Shown: in pieces, positions 10,456 to 21,339 of the stretch
How the letters are laid out: each line of letters starts with the position of its first letter
How positions within the stretch are numbered: position 1 is the first letter of the stretch
Origin: Microcebus murinus
Lineage: Eukaryota; Chordata; Mammalia; Primates; Cheirogaleidae
NCBI RefSeq assembly: GCF_040939455.1
Contig: NC_134109.1
Span: 57,440,001-57,504,000, forward strand
Length of the DNA stretch: 64,000 nucleotides
Direction: 5' to 3'
The notes under the pieces: generated by a model
What the model was told of the DNA's origin: nothing
Seen by the model: only the letters and a program-made list of their open reading frames with translations
Database searches by the model: none
Translations under genes and position numbers: made by a program

Positions 10456-12705
10456 TTTTCAATTTCAAAGTATTACAGGGTATAAATATTTTTAGTTACA
10501 AGGATCTCTTTTTAATGCCTTAATCACGGTTGTAAGTATGCCCATCACCCAAATAGTGTTCATTGTACCTGTTTGGTAGGATTTTGCCCATCCGCTCCTT
10601 CCCCCTTCCTGCTGATTGATTTCCATTGAGTTATACTTCGTTCTATGCACATGTGTACTCATCAGTTAGTTCCAGTTTTATAGTGAATACATGTGGTGTT
10701 TGTTTTTTATTCTTTAGCTACTTCACTTAGGATAACGGTCTCCAGTTCCATCCATATTGGTGCAAAAGGCATTAAGTCATCCTTCTTCGTGGCTGGGCGG
10801 TATTCCATGGTGTACATATAACCAATTTTGTTAATCCACTCATGAATCAATGGGCATTTGGGTTGATTCCTCATCTTTGCAATTGTGAATTGTGCTGCAA
10901 TAAACATTAGAGTGCATGCGTCCTTTTGAGAAAAAGTCTTTTTTCCTTTGGGTAGATGCCCAATAGTGGGATTGTTGGATCAAATGGTAGGTCTACTTTT
11001 AGTTCTTTAAGGAATCTGCGTACTGTTTTCCATGAGAGTTATACTAATATGCAGTCTCACCATTTATACCCCATCATGGTATAAAATGTTCCTTTCTCTC
11101 CACATCCATGCCTGCATCTATTGTTTTTAGACTTTTTAATAAAAACCATTCTAACAGGGGTAAGGTGATATCCCATTATGGTTTTAATTTGCATTTTCCT
11201 TATAATTAGTGACCTTGAGGGTTTTTTCATATTTATTGGCCATATGTCTGTCTTCTTTTGAAAAGCTTCTGTTTCCATCTTTTGCCCACTTTTTAAAGGG
11301 GTTGCTTGGATTTTTTCTTATTGATTTGCTTGAGTTCTTTGTAGATTCTGGTTATGAGCCCTTTATCAAATGCATAACATGCAAATATTTTCTCCCATTA
11401 CGTAGGTTGTCTATTTGCTCTGTTAATTGTTTCCTTGGCTGTGCAGAAGCCTTTTAATTTAATCAAGTCCCATTTATTTATTTTTGTTATGGCTGTGATT
11501 GCCATTGAGGTCTTCTTCATAAACTCTTTGCCTAGGCCTGTATCTAGAAGAGTTTTTTCAACATTTTCTTCTAGCACTCTAATGGTTTCATGTCTTAGGT
11601 TTAAGTCTGCTATCCATCTTCAATTAATTTTAGTGAGTGGTAAGAGGTATGGATACTGTTTCAATCTTCTACATGTGGCTATCAAGTTTTCCCAGCACCA
11701 TTTATTGAATAGGGATTCTTTTCCCAGTGTATATTGTTGTCTGCTTTGTCAAAGATCAGATGGCAACACGTGGAAGGTTTTATATACAGGTTCTCTGTTC
11801 TGTTCCATTACTATAGCCCTGTAGTGTAGCTTAAAATCTAATAAGTTTAAAATGTAATGCCTCTAGATTTGTTCCTTTTGCTTAAGGTTGCTTTGCCTAC
11901 TTGGGCTCTTTTCAGGTTCAAAATGAAGGATTATTTTTTCTAGGTTTGCAAAAAATCATGTTGGTATTTTGATGGGATTGCATTGAATCTGTAAATCACT
12001 TAGGGTAGTATGGACATTTTAACAATGTTGATTCTGCTTATCATGAGCATGACATGTTTTTCCTTTTGTTTACATCATCTGCAATTTCCTTCCTCCGTAA
12101 TTCATAATTCTCTTTATAGAGATCTTTCACCTCCTTGGTTAAATATATTCCTATGTATTTTATTTTCTTTATAGCCATTACAAAAGGTATTGCATCTTTG
12201 ATTTGATTTTCAGATTGACTATTGGTATATAGGAATGTTACTGATTTGTATACATTAATTTTGTATTCTGAAACTTTCTGAACTTATTTATCAATTTCAC
12301 GAAATTCTGATGGTGTCTTTAGGATTTTCTAGGTATAAGATCATATTATTAGCAAAGAGCAATAGTTTGACCTCCTCTTTCATGATTTGGATACCTTTTA
12401 TTTCTTTCTCTTGTCTGATTGCTCTGGCCACGACTTCCAGCACTATGTTGAATAGAAGTCGTGATATTGGGCATCTTTGTCTTGTTCCAGTTCTCAGTGG
12501 GAATGCTTTCAACTTTTTCCCATTCAGTAAGATGTTGGTGTTGGCTTTTATAATTTTGAGATAAGTTCCAACTATGCCTATTTTCTTAAGGGTTTTTATC
12601 ATAAAAGGGTCTTGAATTTTGTCAAATATTTTTTCTGCATCTATTGAGAAGATCATTATCACCTTTGTTTTTGCTTCATCACAAACTTTTAAAAAATGCA
12701 TTTAG
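10456..12705 (-). mobile_element. 5'-truncated L1, minus strand
   Basis: 3'UTR words ('aaagtattacagggtataaa') are followed by antisense ORF2 up to the reverse transcriptase palm. The minus-strand peptide at 12297-12701 includes [20 protein letters not shown] and a degraded catalytic motif, FANN in place of FADD. About 2.25 kb is retained. Many stops and frameshifts show it is older than the copies at 3389 and 35401. No clear target-site duplication was identified. Confidence 0.85.
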
Positions 12706-12944
12706 ACTTCTAAAATGCTTAAATTTTATATAAATTATAGAATTATTTCTTTTGAGTATGTGTTATTATTAATGTTTTCGAGAATAAGTTTCAAATTCCC
12801 AAGCTTTCCTTGGAAATACAGAATCAAAATTAAATGCAGGTTAGCATTCAAATTCCTGAAAATTTCTCTCAATTCCATAATGTTACACAATATACTCATT
12901 ACAACCCCCATTTTTGCTTATACTGTTCTTCCAGGCTAGTATGC

Positions 12945-13735
12945 CCTTCTTCCTCCTCCTCTCTATCAGAATCCTATTGGTTCATATCTCAATTCCTAAG
13001 CATTTCATAAAATCTTGCCTATATGCCTATAAGGATCTCTACCTTCTGTGACTTTTCCATGCAAATAACTAACTATGTCATTTATCAGTAGATAGTATTA
13101 TAGGCTTATTTTGAATATATTTTTTACTTCACTTAATTATAATTTATTTGACAATAGCACTTGCATTTTTTCCTCTGTTAGTCTATTTTCCATAAAAGTC
13201 TGCACAGTCCTTGGTATATAGTAGGTTCTTAATAAATTCAAACAGAACTTAAAATGGCTGTTAGGTTAATCATTACTGCTAAATATGACTATTATGTTAG
13301 TGATTGTGCTAGAGCACTGATATAACAAAAATATTAATACTACAACATAATAATAAAAATAAAGTATTATGATTATATAGATAAAATTACTGTCCAGAAC
13401 AGTATTTTCCTTTTGTAGCCTGACATATGATATAATGCTAGGGCTTAAAGGTTCTCAAATAAAAAAATTCAGAGGTAGTCTATTCATAAATCCAGACATG
13501 GACTGTAGCTGTAATTTATATAGTTTGTTTGAATACAGACAAAGACTATTAGACTCCAAAGCAGGTCAGATTCCTTTACTGTTTTAACATGTCTTTAACA
13601 TGGTCTCAGTGGTGTGCTTTGTGCAACAAACATATCAAGCATATCCGAATCAGGAAAATAATGCTGAAGTACCAGTTATGCTTCAGCAGTATTTCCGAGG
13701 GATCTGTCTAGTATATAGAGTAAAAGGCCCAGGTA
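12945..13735. other. Mostly unique intronic sequence
   Basis: No gene seen. A weak L2/MIR-type tail ('cttggtatatagtaggttct') lies near 13210-13250. Confidence 0.45.
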
Positions 13736-13744
13736 CCAAGTGGG

Positions 13745-13895
13745 TTAGGTAATATTTATGCTTCTGTCAATGGCCCTGGTGTGACCTAGGGCATGTTAGT
13801 TCTCTCTGTGCTTTAGTTTCCCTATTTGTAAAAAGGGATAATACCTCACAAGGTGCTTGAAGGGATTAAAGAAGGTAACATATATTTCAAACTCT
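13745..13895 (+). repeat. MIR SINE fragment
   Basis: 'tgtgacctagggcatgttag', 'ctctgtgctttagtttccct' and 'gtaaaaagggataatacctc' follow the MIR core and 3' part in the sense orientation. Confidence 0.8.
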
Positions 13896-14394
13896 AAGCT
13901 AGAAGACAGAAGGAATTAGATACAGCTTTAAACTTATATCCATATTTTCTAAGGTAAAATTTTTAACAGAAATCATTTGGGGAAAGGGTATATAGTGAAT
14001 GTATACCTTATGGAAAACTATGTTCTTAATAGGTTAGACGAAAAGTAATGAAAATTATTAAATTACTAACTCATTAGATTTCTCAATATTAAAATGTTCC
14101 TGTGTGAATAAACAACTCCTGAAAACAAACTGTTAATCAAAAAGGGCCAGATCTAAGTTCAAGTACATAATTTTGACAAAATATTATTTAAAATGTCTCA
14201 CAACAACAAAAAAATTCTTCTTAACTCTAGTGAAAACTGTTCGCCAAAGAAAAATCAATCAATTCCATACTGCAGCCACAATATTGCATTTAGAGCCTAA
14301 AATGCTAAAAAAAATTGAAATGTATTAATAAAATCTCAAAGAAAGCTAATGAGAATATAAACTCAACATGGGATTATAATAACAATGGTTCACT

Positions 14395-14590
14395 TTTATT
14401 AAATACTTAAGTCTCTACCCAGGCACTGCATAAAACATTCTATATGCATTATTTAATGTGATTATTCTCAACAATGATACGAGGCAGGTATTATTACAAT
14501 TCCTATTTTACAGGTCAGGAAATTGAGGCTTTGAGAGGTTAATTACCTGTTAAAGGTCACTCAGCTAGAAAGTCAGAATCTGCACCATCT
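14395..14590 (-). repeat. MIR SINE fragment
   Basis: 'cgaggcaggtattattacaa', 'ttttacaggtcaggaaattg' and 'ggtcactcagctagaaagtc' are the antisense MIR core. Confidence 0.82.
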
Positions 14591-14599
14591 GTCTACTGT

Positions 14600-16355
14600 A
14601 GTGTTAGCTCTGAATTAAAACATTTTATCATATAAAAAGGATGATTGTAAAACAAAAATTTTATAAATAAAAAGATGAACAAAGACCCAATTAAAACAGC
14701 TTTAGAAATATATGAGGTTTTCTTCATGAATTATAATGTAAATTATAATGTAAATTAAGTCAACAGTTTGTGCAACTTTTTGGGACAAAATATCAATTCT
14801 TTCCTTTTTTATATAATTGATGTTTTATAAAATTTTCATTTTTTATAGTTCAGGACAGCTAACCAAGCTTGACAGGACAATTACAAGTCTTTATCAGATC
14901 AATAATGTCTAATAAAACAAAACTAAAAAAAATTCTTTTTGCTTTTTTTAAAATTTATAAAATTTTTATAATTGTTATCTTTTTTATTTCTTTTTACAAT
15001 TTCTTTTATATCTTTTTATTTCTTTTAGCAAAGGATAAGTCTTCAGACAAACTAAAAAAATATTCTATCCCTAGGCTTTTGAACTACCTGATTCTTTCAT
15101 GTAGTAAATGAATATTGCTTCTTTCTGGTTCAATCAGGACTAGGAAGTTTTAGAAGACATTTGAGGAAATAATTAGAACTATATTAATAGAATACTGAGA
15201 GTCATAAAACCCTTATAGCCCTACATAGAACAAGATATGCTATATAACAACATTGAAACTTAACAAATGAACAAAATAATAAATTAAACCGTAACAAACT
15301 CAGAAGTTTCATAAATATCTTAGATTTAGAATAGTCAGTATAGAACAATATTTTTATACTGATCCAAGTTTATCAAATGACCTTTTTTGTTTGGAATTAT
15401 GGGGAAACATTCAGTCAACTCTATTTTGACCTTTCCAAACTTTTATAACATCAATTTAAACTTTAGAGAACAACTAGTTCATGATTTAACGAATGAAAAC
15501 TTTGGCTACTTCACATATAATTGAATCTGGAATATTTACACATTTAAATGCCTAACTGGAGGCAAACATTTACCTTTTGGGAAAGGGCCAGGTGGATGGG
15601 CCCCACGGCAAAATAACAATGTTAAGTCCCGGATATCTGACTGTACTGCCAGTGCCACCCAGTCTTAAAAATATTGCTGGATCATCATCATCATTCTCCG
15701 TCAATATTTACTAAGCTCTTTATGACAGCAGTGGCATTAGAAAGTTTATAGAAGTCAAGAGTAGCTTAAAGATCTCAGTTTATTATATCTTGTACTGTAC
15801 GTTAATAATGCTATTTACTGTTTTTCCAATTAATGAATCAGCATGTTCCTGAACAAGGATCTTCCCTTATTAAATATTATTTCCATTTGCCAAATACGTT
15901 GAACTAGTTTAGCTTCCATAAAAATTTTAATGCATTTAATAATATATATGTTATATAAAGAAAGAAAACATATTTGTAATTAAAATATGCTAAATAAATC
16001 TAATTGTACTGAGTGAAGTTTCTTTAACTATGAAGGAATTCTCTCCTTTCATTGTCATTTCTCATCATAGTTAATGTCCACAGAATTGAATTTTTTTAAA
16101 AAGGTGCCTTCTTTCCTCACTAATCTGTCCTGGGCTCCTGCTTCTATCAAGTAAAAGAAGAATATTAAAGCTAGCTAATACTTCTTTTGAAGTTGGCAAT
16201 ATTTTTATGTCACATTTGGTCAATATGTTTGACACATTTGATCAATATGTTTTATTTTTAAAAAGTGCTCCATTTCCTGCAATGTAAAGTGCTTTCAAAA
16301 ACAGTTAAAAGTATTTGGCAAATCTAAAATGTAAGCAGAGGTATCATTCATATGT
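14600..16355. other. Unique AT-rich intronic sequence
   Basis: No recognised repeat or coding frame. A small GC-richer patch near 15580-15660 ('ggatgggccccacggc') stands out from its surroundings without an obvious explanation. Confidence 0.5.
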
Positions 16356-16358
16356 ATA

Positions 16359-17297
16359 TGAGGTCTGTCCGGAAAATAGCCAGCCATGTAATATGAAAAA
16401 TCGAGACATTAATTGAAGAAGATACAAGATGCAAGAAACATTGTACATAGGACAATGACACCTCAGTCCCATTCAAAGTAGGCATCTTGGGACCTCATGC
16501 AGCTCTCCCAGTGTCTCTTTTTTTTTTTTTTTTTTTTGAGACAGAGTCTCACTTTGTTGTCCAGGCTAGAGTGAGTGCCGTGGCGTCAGCCTAGCTCACA
16601 GCAACCTCAAACTCCTGGGCTCGAGTGATCCTTCTGCCTCAGCCTCCCGAGTAGCTGGGACTACAGGCATGCGCCACTATGCCTGCCTAATTTTTTATAT
16701 ATATATATATATCAGTTGGCCAATTAATTTCTTTCTGTTTATAGTAGAGACGGGGTCTCGCTCTTGCTCAGGCTGGTTTTGAACTCCTGACCTTGAGCAA
16801 TCCACCCGCCTTGGCCTCCCAAGAGCTAGGATTACAGGCGTGAGCCACAGCGCCCGGCCTCCCAGTGTCTCTTAACCTAAGCCATACATACATGTTCAAC
16901 ATTCTCAAGCGTTCTGCTTGTTGAAGGCCTTCCAGAACGTGGATAACTTTCAACATATTCTTAACCATATTTAAAGCATTTGTGTCACACTTTTATTTGT
17001 GCCGCACTTATTATGTTGTCCCCGAAAGTCTTCTGAATCATCCCGAATAGTTTCTGTGGAGGAATGTTCAAGCTTAACACAAAATTTGATGCAGATTTGT
17101 TGCTCTACTGGCTGTCATTTTGGATGTCACAGCCACACAGTACACATGGTCACTCAATGGCATCCAGCGCCCCTCTGACAAGTACAGTGAAGTCGTCATT
17201 GTTCACACATGCGCGTTACAGTTCACTCTTCTTGGCTACCAGTTTACACCATTCTCATTATATTAACAATGGCTGGATACTTTACAGACAGACCTTG
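16359..17297 (-). mobile_element. mariner-like DNA transposon, internally deleted, split by an Alu
   Basis: The ends are imperfect inverted repeats of about 28 bp: left TGAGGTCTGTCCGGAAA, and right, read in reverse, CAAGGTCTGTCTGTAAAG. Both continue into a shared 'CCAGCCAT...TAATAT'. A TA duplication flanks them (16357-16358 and 17298-17299). Reverse-strand fragments resemble a mariner transposase N-terminus (IKFCVKLEHSSTETI, about 17040-17095) and C-terminus (SCMRSQDAYFEWD, near 16480). The middle, including the DDE/D region, is missing. Excluding the Alu, about 585 bp remain. Confidence 0.75.
16520..16859 (-). mobile_element. Strepsirrhine Alu inside the mariner element
   Basis: T-run, both monomers, the lemur-type right monomer with a (TA)n spacer, ending 'cacagcgcccggcc'. 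A 14-bp duplication, tcccagtgtctctt, is at 16506-16519 and 16860-16873. Confidence 0.95.
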
Positions 17298-17392
17298 TAT
17301 TTTTCATAATGTAGGTAAATAAATCTTTGGATTTTTAAATCCCTTATATATTTTGCCATTTGTAAAGCTCAACACTAATAATATCTGTCTAT

Positions 17393-17553
17393 CTATGGAG
17401 ACAGGATTTCACTCTGTTGCTCAGGCTAGAGTGTAGTGATGTGATCATAGCTCACTGAAGCCTTGAACCCAAGCCTCTTGGGTTCAAGTAATCTTCCTGC
17501 CTTAGCATCCCAAAACACCAGGATTACATGTATGAGACATCATGCCCAGCCTA
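17393..17553 (-). repeat. FLAM-like Alu monomer, old
   Basis: A single left-monomer-like unit ('gagacaggatttcactctgt' to 'gagacatcatgcccagcc'), diverged. Its length of about 160 bp fits a free left monomer or a truncated Alu. Confidence 0.7.
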
Positions 17554-17559
17554 AAATCT

Positions 17560-17900
17560 ATTTTATGTATTCATTGTCATACACACATACACCGACCCAA
17601 AACACAGATCTATTTTTCATGGATTCCTATTTCTAAGTATCAAATTTAATAATTTGTACAGGTTACTATGAATTAAGGGCTTTTTAAAACTTACAAACTC
17701 ATTTATATAATTTTTATATAAAAGTAATACGCACATAAAAAAATTTTATAATTCACTTTATTAGGCTATCCTATAACAGTTAAAATTTCCCCTCCTTTCA
17801 CTCACCACATTTATAAAAAATCTGAGTGCTAGACTAAGTCTCAGTTCCCAGATAACCTATTACGTTTCTGAAGTATCACAATGTTTAAGCATATACATCT
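17560..17900. other. Unique intronic sequence
   Basis: AT-rich, with no recognised feature. Confidence 0.45.
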
Positions 17901-17904
17901 ATAT

Positions 17905-18400
17905 ATTCATTTACTCAAGAAACTTTTACTGAGCATCAAAGATGTGCCAAACACTGATTCAGGTATACGACACAGTGGAAAACAAAGCAAAATTCTTCTT
18001 TGAAGAATCTGTACTCTAGAGGACAATCCACAAATATAGTATAGTGTGATGTAGGCATATCTATTATAGAAAAAAAAAATCAAGGATAGGCTATTTTAGA
18101 TAGTGTGGTCAGCAACATTTAAGCAGAAAGTTGAACAAAGCAAAGAAACAGACTCAGGTGACATTCGGGGAGTAAAAAAGCACCAGGCAAAGAAAACATG
18201 TGTCAAGGCTCTGAGATGGGAGCATGCTTAGACTGTCTGAGATAATAAGGGAGCTAGTGTGGCTGGAGTGAACCAAGAATAGAAACATATTAAGAAATGA
18301 GGTTAGAGAGGTGGCCAGGGGTGAGAATTTATGAATACATGTACAAATATCCCTTTTATAAATAAGATCACAACATACATCTGGGGTCACAAACTTAAAT
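17905..18400 (-). repeat. L2 LINE fragment
   Basis: 'cttttactgagcatcaaaga', 'gccaaacactgattcagg', 'gctattttagatagtgtggt' and 'gagctagtgtggctggagtg' are in the order of the antisense L2 3' end. Confidence 0.75.
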
Positions 18401-18536
18401 GCCTATAGTTAGTTTAAGAAAGATGATTTTAAATGCAAGAAGTAGGTAGAATAAGAAACGTGGTGAAATGGAGTGTACTCCTTTTACAGAAGTTAACTTT
18501 TACTTAGCCCCACTCAATCACTGAAATGCACAAGTG

Positions 18537-18950
18537 TGATGGTTACTTTTAGGTGTCAACCTCACCAGGCTATGGTATCCAGATATTTGGTCAAACACCA
18601 ATCTAGATGTTGCTGTGAAGGTTATTTTTTATTAATAGATGTGATTAGTATTTAACTCAGTAGATTTTGAGTAAAGTAAATTACCCTCCTGGGTAGGTCT
18701 TGTCCAATCAGTTCAAGGCCTTACAAGAAAAAGACTGGACTCCCCTACGGAAGAAGGAATTCCGTATCCTGGGACTCAAGACTGCAACATAAACTCTTTA
18801 CTGGTTTTTCAGCAGGCTGGCTTGCCCTGAAGATTTTAGACTTGCCAGCCCCTACAATTGCCAGAGACAATTCCTTGAAATAAATTTCTTTCCCTGTATA
18901 TAAGCAGTCTATTGGTTCTGTTTCTTTGGAGAACCGTAACTAATAAATAT
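18537..18950 (+). repeat. Ancient LTR/MER-type repeat, copy 2
   Basis: Same family as 6566-7020: 'gatatttggtcaaacaccaa', 'tccaatcagttcaaggcctt', 'gaagaaggaattccgtatcc' and the end 'tctttggagaaccgtaacta'. Nearly complete at both ends, about 415 bp. Confidence 0.65.
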
Positions 18951-18954
18951 GCCA

Positions 18955-19430
18955 TATCATAATCCTAAAGGTCACATACTGTCAGATCTCCTAGTTTTTA
19001 TTTTGGCAATGAATTCATTTTTTAACATTGTGTAGAAAAACCAAAACATCCATGGGAAAGATTCTGATTTATTTTTTCACTATAAGAAATAATGCTTCAA
19101 TGAATATACTAATGATCTTGTTAGTAAGTTTATTTTTTTTAATTCGAAATTTCAAGAAAGGTAAAAATTCAAACAAATGATTCTGAAGATGATTTTCAAA
19201 TTGGAACACCATAGGCCTAGAAAAAAAGAAGCTGTGTTGGTGGGTAATATACTTGCTTTACTATATGGAGACCTCATTTGGCCTCAAATCCTTGCAAATG
19301 TGTAGATGCTGGACTAGTACTAGGTTATCTCCATCATTTCTTTCATTCACACATTTATCACTGAGTTCTTATATCTACTGCACAGAAGAAACTTTGAATC
19401 TGAAGAAACTTTCAATCTAGTGTTAAATTT
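18955..19430. other. Unique intronic sequence
   Basis: No recognised repeat, gene or RNA. Confidence 0.45.
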
Positions 19431-19434
19431 GATT

Positions 19435-20080
19435 GTTTATTCATTTGTTTGCATGTACTTACTGAAGGCCTGCTATATATCAAGAATGGAAGCACGAGAA
19501 GGAATTGAGACACATATTAATACAACTATTGCACGGGAAGCATGAGGTATGTATTGTGAGAGAGCCACTGTGAATAACTATGGTAGAAATTTTAGGTAAA
19601 ATAAGATCACTTCTGATGGAGAAGATCAGAAAACAATTAATGGAATAGTTGGTATTTAAACTATGCCATGAAGCCTCAATAAACAACAGACAGAATGAGA
19701 TGGAGTATTCCAAGAGAAATAGGTAACATAAGAGAATGCACTGAAGGGATAAGTTGTGGGGTGTGTCCATGAAATAGTGAATGCTATTTGGTGAGTGAAT
19801 AATAGTCAATTCAGTGCAATGAATATTTGTTGAGTGCCTGTTATGCATGAGGCAGTATACCAGTGACACCAATAAGAATGAAACTGGAAGGCAAAAAGAT
19901 TACTGGTGAAATATTAAATAGAGGTGGCAGCAATATCAAGGAAGGTCATGAATGTTAGGTGAAAGAGTTTGGACTTTATTATATAGGTAATGTAGTATTG
20001 TCAAATACTGTTGACAGCTGAATGAGAGGGTGAAAATATTATGTTTCAGGAATCTTAAGAGGAGTAAGGATGGGAGACAA
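19435..20080 (-). repeat. L2-like LINE fragment
   Basis: 'gtacttactgaaggcctgct', 'aatatttgttgagtgcctgt' and 'caaggaaggtcatgaatg' suggest antisense L2. The two 'ttgagtgcct' type words indicate two overlapping copies or an internal rearrangement. Confidence 0.55.
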
Positions 20081-20084
20081 GTTG

Positions 20085-20990
20085 ATGAAGAAGAAAAGCT
20101 TGGTCAAGAAATAATTCAGGTGTGGTCTAAGGTAGGAAAAGGCAAAAGTGACAGTAATTACAAGGAAAAATCTAGCAAAAATCTAGCAAAGTTTGGTTAT
20201 AAATTAAATTTAAGAAAGGAACAAATCAAAGATTACCTATGTAGGAGGCAACCGGCATGTTTGGAACTGTAAGAATGGCAATTACTAAGTGCCAAGACTA
20301 AGGGAAATGCTAAACATTTTATCTAACAAAATATAAAATTATATTTATCTCAAGCTAATAGAAATAATGTTTATAAATGCCAAATCCCAGGATCTATAAT
20401 TGGTAAACCCATTCTAATACTAACTTGGGGTCCTTCACTAGGCACAACTATCAAATTACAAAATATTTTGTAAATGCTCTAAAACAAAACCTTTATGTCA
20501 TTTTATAAAATAAATCGTAGTTGAGAGCTATAAATGTTGAAATTTAGTTTAGAAATTCAGATAAATTACTGTGCAGAGTAAGGCACAAAAAACAGTGAAA
20601 ACTGATAATGCAAAAAATGTCCTTCTGGATAAAAAGTCATAGAAGATTTAAATTATTTCTGTAGCAATAGACTGTACTGATTTAAATGTCTTATGTCAAT
20701 AAAACAAAACATTTTAAGTAATTTTATAAATAACCCTATTAATATGTTTCCTCTACATAGTGCTTTACAGTTTTTAGAAAACATTCAAATATATTATCCC
20801 ATTGATTTTCATAATAAGCAGGTCAGATATTATCTGTTTACAGGTGAAATAACCAACAGTCAGAAGTGAAATAACTTATTAAGTGCCAGGTTCTATAAGT
20901 TGAGAGAAGAAAGGGAAGAAAGATTAATAAATATATTCCAAATCATTGGACATATGGACAAGGTATACTTTAAATCTTTTGTTTTGTTTT
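20085..20990. other. Unique intronic sequence
   Basis: An 80-codon plus-strand open frame at 20030-20272 has no recognisable homology and looks like chance. A faint MIR-like core may lie at 20760-20880. Confidence 0.45.
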
Positions 20991-21003
20991 TAAAATTTGT
21001 TTT

Positions 21004-21323
21004 TTTTTTTGAGACAGAGTCTCACTTTGTTGCCCAGGCTAGAGTGAGTGCCGTGGCATCAGCCTGGCTCACAGCAACCTCAATCTCCGGGGCTCAGCAA
21101 TCCTACTGCCTCAGCCTCCCGAGTAGCTGGGACTACAGGCATGCGCCACCATGCCCGGCTAATTTTTTGTATATATATTTTTAGTTGGTCAGTTAATTTA
21201 TTTCTATTTTTGGTAGAGACGGGGTCTCGCTCAGGCTGGTTTCCAACTCCTGACCTTGAGCAATCCGCCCGCCTCGGCCTCCCAAAGTGCTAGAATTACA
21301 GGCGTGAGCCACCACGCCCGGCC
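21004..21323 (-). mobile_element. Strepsirrhine Alu, minus strand
   Basis: T-run, two monomers, ending 'gccaccacgcccggcc'. A duplication of about 13 bp, taaaatttgtttt, is at 20991-21003 and 21324-21336. The right monomer lacks the 'cttgctcttg' repeat seen in other copies ('ctcgctcaggctggtttcca'). Confidence 0.94.
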
Positions 21324-21339
21324 TAAAATTTGTTTTAAT

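Noticed and set aside
19480..19872. 130-codon minus-strand frame
   Set aside because: It lies in antisense L2-like sequence, with Cys/Ser/His-rich low-quality composition and no start context or homology that I recognise.
20030..20272. 80-codon Lys/Glu-rich plus-strand frame
   Set aside because: It overlaps L2-like sequence and unique AT-rich DNA. Its composition follows from A-rich bases rather than from a protein family.
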